A model generated the notes under the pieces. It was not told the origin of the DNA. It made no database searches and saw only the letters and a program-made list of their open reading frames with translations. From positions 1-5,695 of the forward strand of contig JADDPV010000216.1 of the NCBI GenBank assembly GCA_016781705.1: a DNA stretch of 5,695 bases, read 5' to 3'. The position numbers were made by a program, and so were the translations under genes. The DNA is from Rubrobacter sp. GTDB taxonomy: Bacteria > Actinomycetota > Rubrobacteria > Rubrobacterales > Rubrobacteraceae. Below are positions 5,016 to 5,695 of this stretch, in pieces. Every line of letters begins with the position of its first letter. The stretch's first letter is position 1.

Positions 5016-5140
5016 TTGAGTCCTCGACTTTCTTGAATCGCTGATGGATGATGTTCGGGCTTAACCTACCGACTTACATTGCTCACCTCCTTCGTGTTTC
5101 TTACGCCCGGTGTTCGGGCCGCTGTCGGGGGCGGCCCGTC
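5016..5140 (-). promoter_or_regulatory. Structured leader between HTH gene and SSB-like gene
   Basis: This 125-bp gap has mutually exclusive pairings on the minus-strand transcript. CGGGCCGC (5138-5131) pairs with GCGGCCCG (5122-5115), an 8-bp stem with an 8-nt loop starting just after the HTH stop. The last five bases of that second arm (GCCCG, 5119-5115) can instead pair with CGGGC (5109-5105). A second GCCCGAACA (5060-5052) repeats the sequence at 5119-5111 and offers a third partner. Between lies a strong ribosome binding site followed by ATG-TAA (5092-5074). The layout suggests attenuation or translational control of the SSB-like gene, but this is inferred from pairing alone. Confidence 0.4.
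5074..5092 (-). promoter_or_regulatory. Near-perfect ribosome binding site followed by an ATG-TAA start-stop
   Basis: The minus strand reads AAGGAGGTGA (5092-5083), a full 10-base match to the usual 16S rRNA 3' end. After GCA comes ATG (5079-5077), immediately followed by TAA (5076-5074). The GGAGG-to-ATG spacing is 6 nt, which is ideal. No gene can be translated from it: the alternative GTG inside the motif gives six codons and sits too close to the Shine-Dalgarno. It is either a minimal start-stop element or the remnant of a lost gene. Confidence 0.55.
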
Positions 5141-5341
5141 TTACTCTCCTACGGCTTCCTCCGACGCGGCCTCCATGAACTCGCGCAGGGACGGGAGATG
5201 TATCCGCACGCTCCGGCCTACGCGGGCGGCCTTCAGCTCTCCGCTAGTCACGTAGCGCCACAGGGTTGTGTGCGAGAGGCCGGAGTAGCGCTCCGCCTCC
5301 GGGTAGCTAACCCACTCTTGCTGTACGGGCTCCTTCAGCAT
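5141..5341 (-). CDS. Excisionase-type helix-turn-helix DNA-binding protein
   Basis: This 66-aa protein is a single small winged-helix/MerR-like DNA-binding domain of the excisionase (HTH_17) type. WVSYPEAERYSGLSHTTLWRYV (10-31) forms the helix-turn-helix. SGELKAARVGRSVRIHLPSL (33-52) is the wing, with the family's typical Gly-Glu-Leu-x-Ala and Gly-Arg-x-x-Arg pattern. A final helix (REFMEAASEEA) closes it. ATG 5341 has an excellent AAGGAGG 5 nt upstream. Such proteins bend DNA at attachment sites as recombination directionality factors, or act as small regulators. No integrase is in the window, so its exact role is open. It is the first gene of the leftward replication run and faces the palindrome at 5398-5421, which it might bind. 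Confidence 0.85.
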   Translation of the reverse strand: MLKEPVQQEWVSYPEAERYSGLSHTTLWRYVTSGELKAARVGRSVRIHLPSLREFMEAASEEAVGE

Positions 5342-5397
5342 CGTTTCCTCCTTTTCGGGGTGTTCATGAAGCTCAGGGTATGCAGGGGCGTGGTAAT

Positions 5398-5421
5398 ATG
5401 AAACGGCTTATCCCGTTTTAT
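5398..5421. promoter_or_regulatory. Palindromic operator candidate in the divergent promoter gap
   Basis: AAACGG (5401-5406) and CCGTTT (5413-5418) form an inverted repeat around CTTATC. The arms extend to nine bases with one mismatch (ATGAAACGG / CCGTTTTAT). The site lies 57 bp upstream of the HTH gene start and 21 bp upstream of the plus-strand gene start, in the only divergent gap of the window. -10-like sequences overlap its left edge (CATATT minus, TAATAT plus), so a bound protein could block both directions. No -35 is clear on either strand. Confidence 0.45.
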
Positions 5422-5441
5422 GGCGTTGCATGTGGAGGAGT

Positions 5442-5695
5442 ATGGAAAATTTCCGGTTTGTGCTGGGCCCGCCAAGGTGGATGAGGGGGAACGCCCGGGT
5501 CATCGGCGAGCATGTAGTGTTGGATAGCAACTCAGTAGTGGAGTATGAGTTCGATGGGTCTGAAGCATCTCGCAAAATGGCTTTTGACCTTGCTCGCCTA
5601 CCGTGGCCTGACCATACGGACATGGACGCTTTTGCTGGTAGGGTGGAAGAGTTTGTCCGAAATCATGGTCTGCTGTGGCACGGGGCTAGGGATAA
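5442..5695 (+). CDS. Divergent hypothetical protein, C-terminus cut by the window edge
   Basis: Function unknown. The frame is open from ATG 5442 to the right edge (84 full codons, no stop), so only the N-terminus is seen. It starts MENFRFVLGPPRWMRGNARV, followed by EHVVLDSNSVVEYEFDGSEA and an acidic helix, FAGRVEEFVRNHGLLWHGAR. The 'FVxxxGLL' phrase recurs in uncharacterised actinobacterial proteins near mobile elements, a memory-based remark. GGAGGAG ends 1-3 bases before this ATG, a tight spacing; ATG 5430 in the same frame lacks a ribosome binding site. Its codons are more AT-tolerant (GAA, TTT, AAT, GCT) than those of the replication genes, suggesting a different history. It is transcribed away from the HTH gene. 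Confidence 0.7.
   Translation, partial: MENFRFVLGPPRWMRGNARVIGEHVVLDSNSVVEYEFDGSEASRKMAFDLARLPWPDHTDMDAFAGRVEEFVRNHGLLWHGARD

Noticed and set aside
5408..5623. 71-codon minus-strand frame at the right end
   Set aside because: It opposes the better plus-strand frame and would run across the palindrome; the translation lacks domain features.

Overview
This is a high-GC bacterial window, probably from an Actinomycetota-like host. Rubrobacter-type lineages are my best guess, judged from GC-rich codon use, frequent GTG starts and the look of the small proteins; I cannot confirm this without a search. The content fits a mobile-element replication module (prophage, phage satellite, or integrative/conjugative element) flanked by small membrane and hypothetical genes. 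No rRNA, tRNA, CRISPR array, transposase or integrase is visible.

From the right edge leftwards: a partial plus-strand gene of unknown function (5442 to the right edge) diverges from a minus-strand run. The shared 100-bp gap carries a palindrome that looks like an operator. The minus-strand run begins with a 66-aa excisionase-type HTH protein (5141-5341). A 125-bp leader follows, with competing hairpins and a near-perfect ribosome binding site in front of an ATG-TAA start-stop. Next come a 145-aa OB-fold/SSB-like protein with an acidic, aromatic C-terminal tail (4578-5015) and a 743-aa primase-polymerase/helicase (2288-4519). The large protein has an NrS-1-phage-like prim-pol domain, a RepA/AAA_25-type ATPase, a winged-helix-like region, a repeat-derived linker and a small Cys/His tail. 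Its 3' end carries about seven copies of a DNA repeat that looks like an iteron array, so the replication origin may lie inside the gene.

Downstream of the primase are tightly packed small ORFs: an 80-aa protein (4-base GTGA overlap), a 29-aa ORF (4-base ATGA overlap), a doubtful 49-aa Arg-rich ORF and a 138-aa coiled-coil protein (1362-1778). The run ends at a 10-bp-stem hairpin (1305-1340). A non-coding stretch (1006-1361) follows, holding an 11-bp motif present three times, a GC-rich hairpin and an overlapping G-quadruplex motif. The left end holds two minus-strand membrane-protein genes: a 109-aa four-helix protein (676-1005) and a two-helix protein with a beta-rich extramembrane domain that runs off the left edge.

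As a unit, the HTH protein would act in control or excision. The SSB-like protein and prim-pol/helicase would drive element-specific replication, possibly from the intragenic repeats. The small downstream ORFs are co-transcribed accessory proteins of unknown role.
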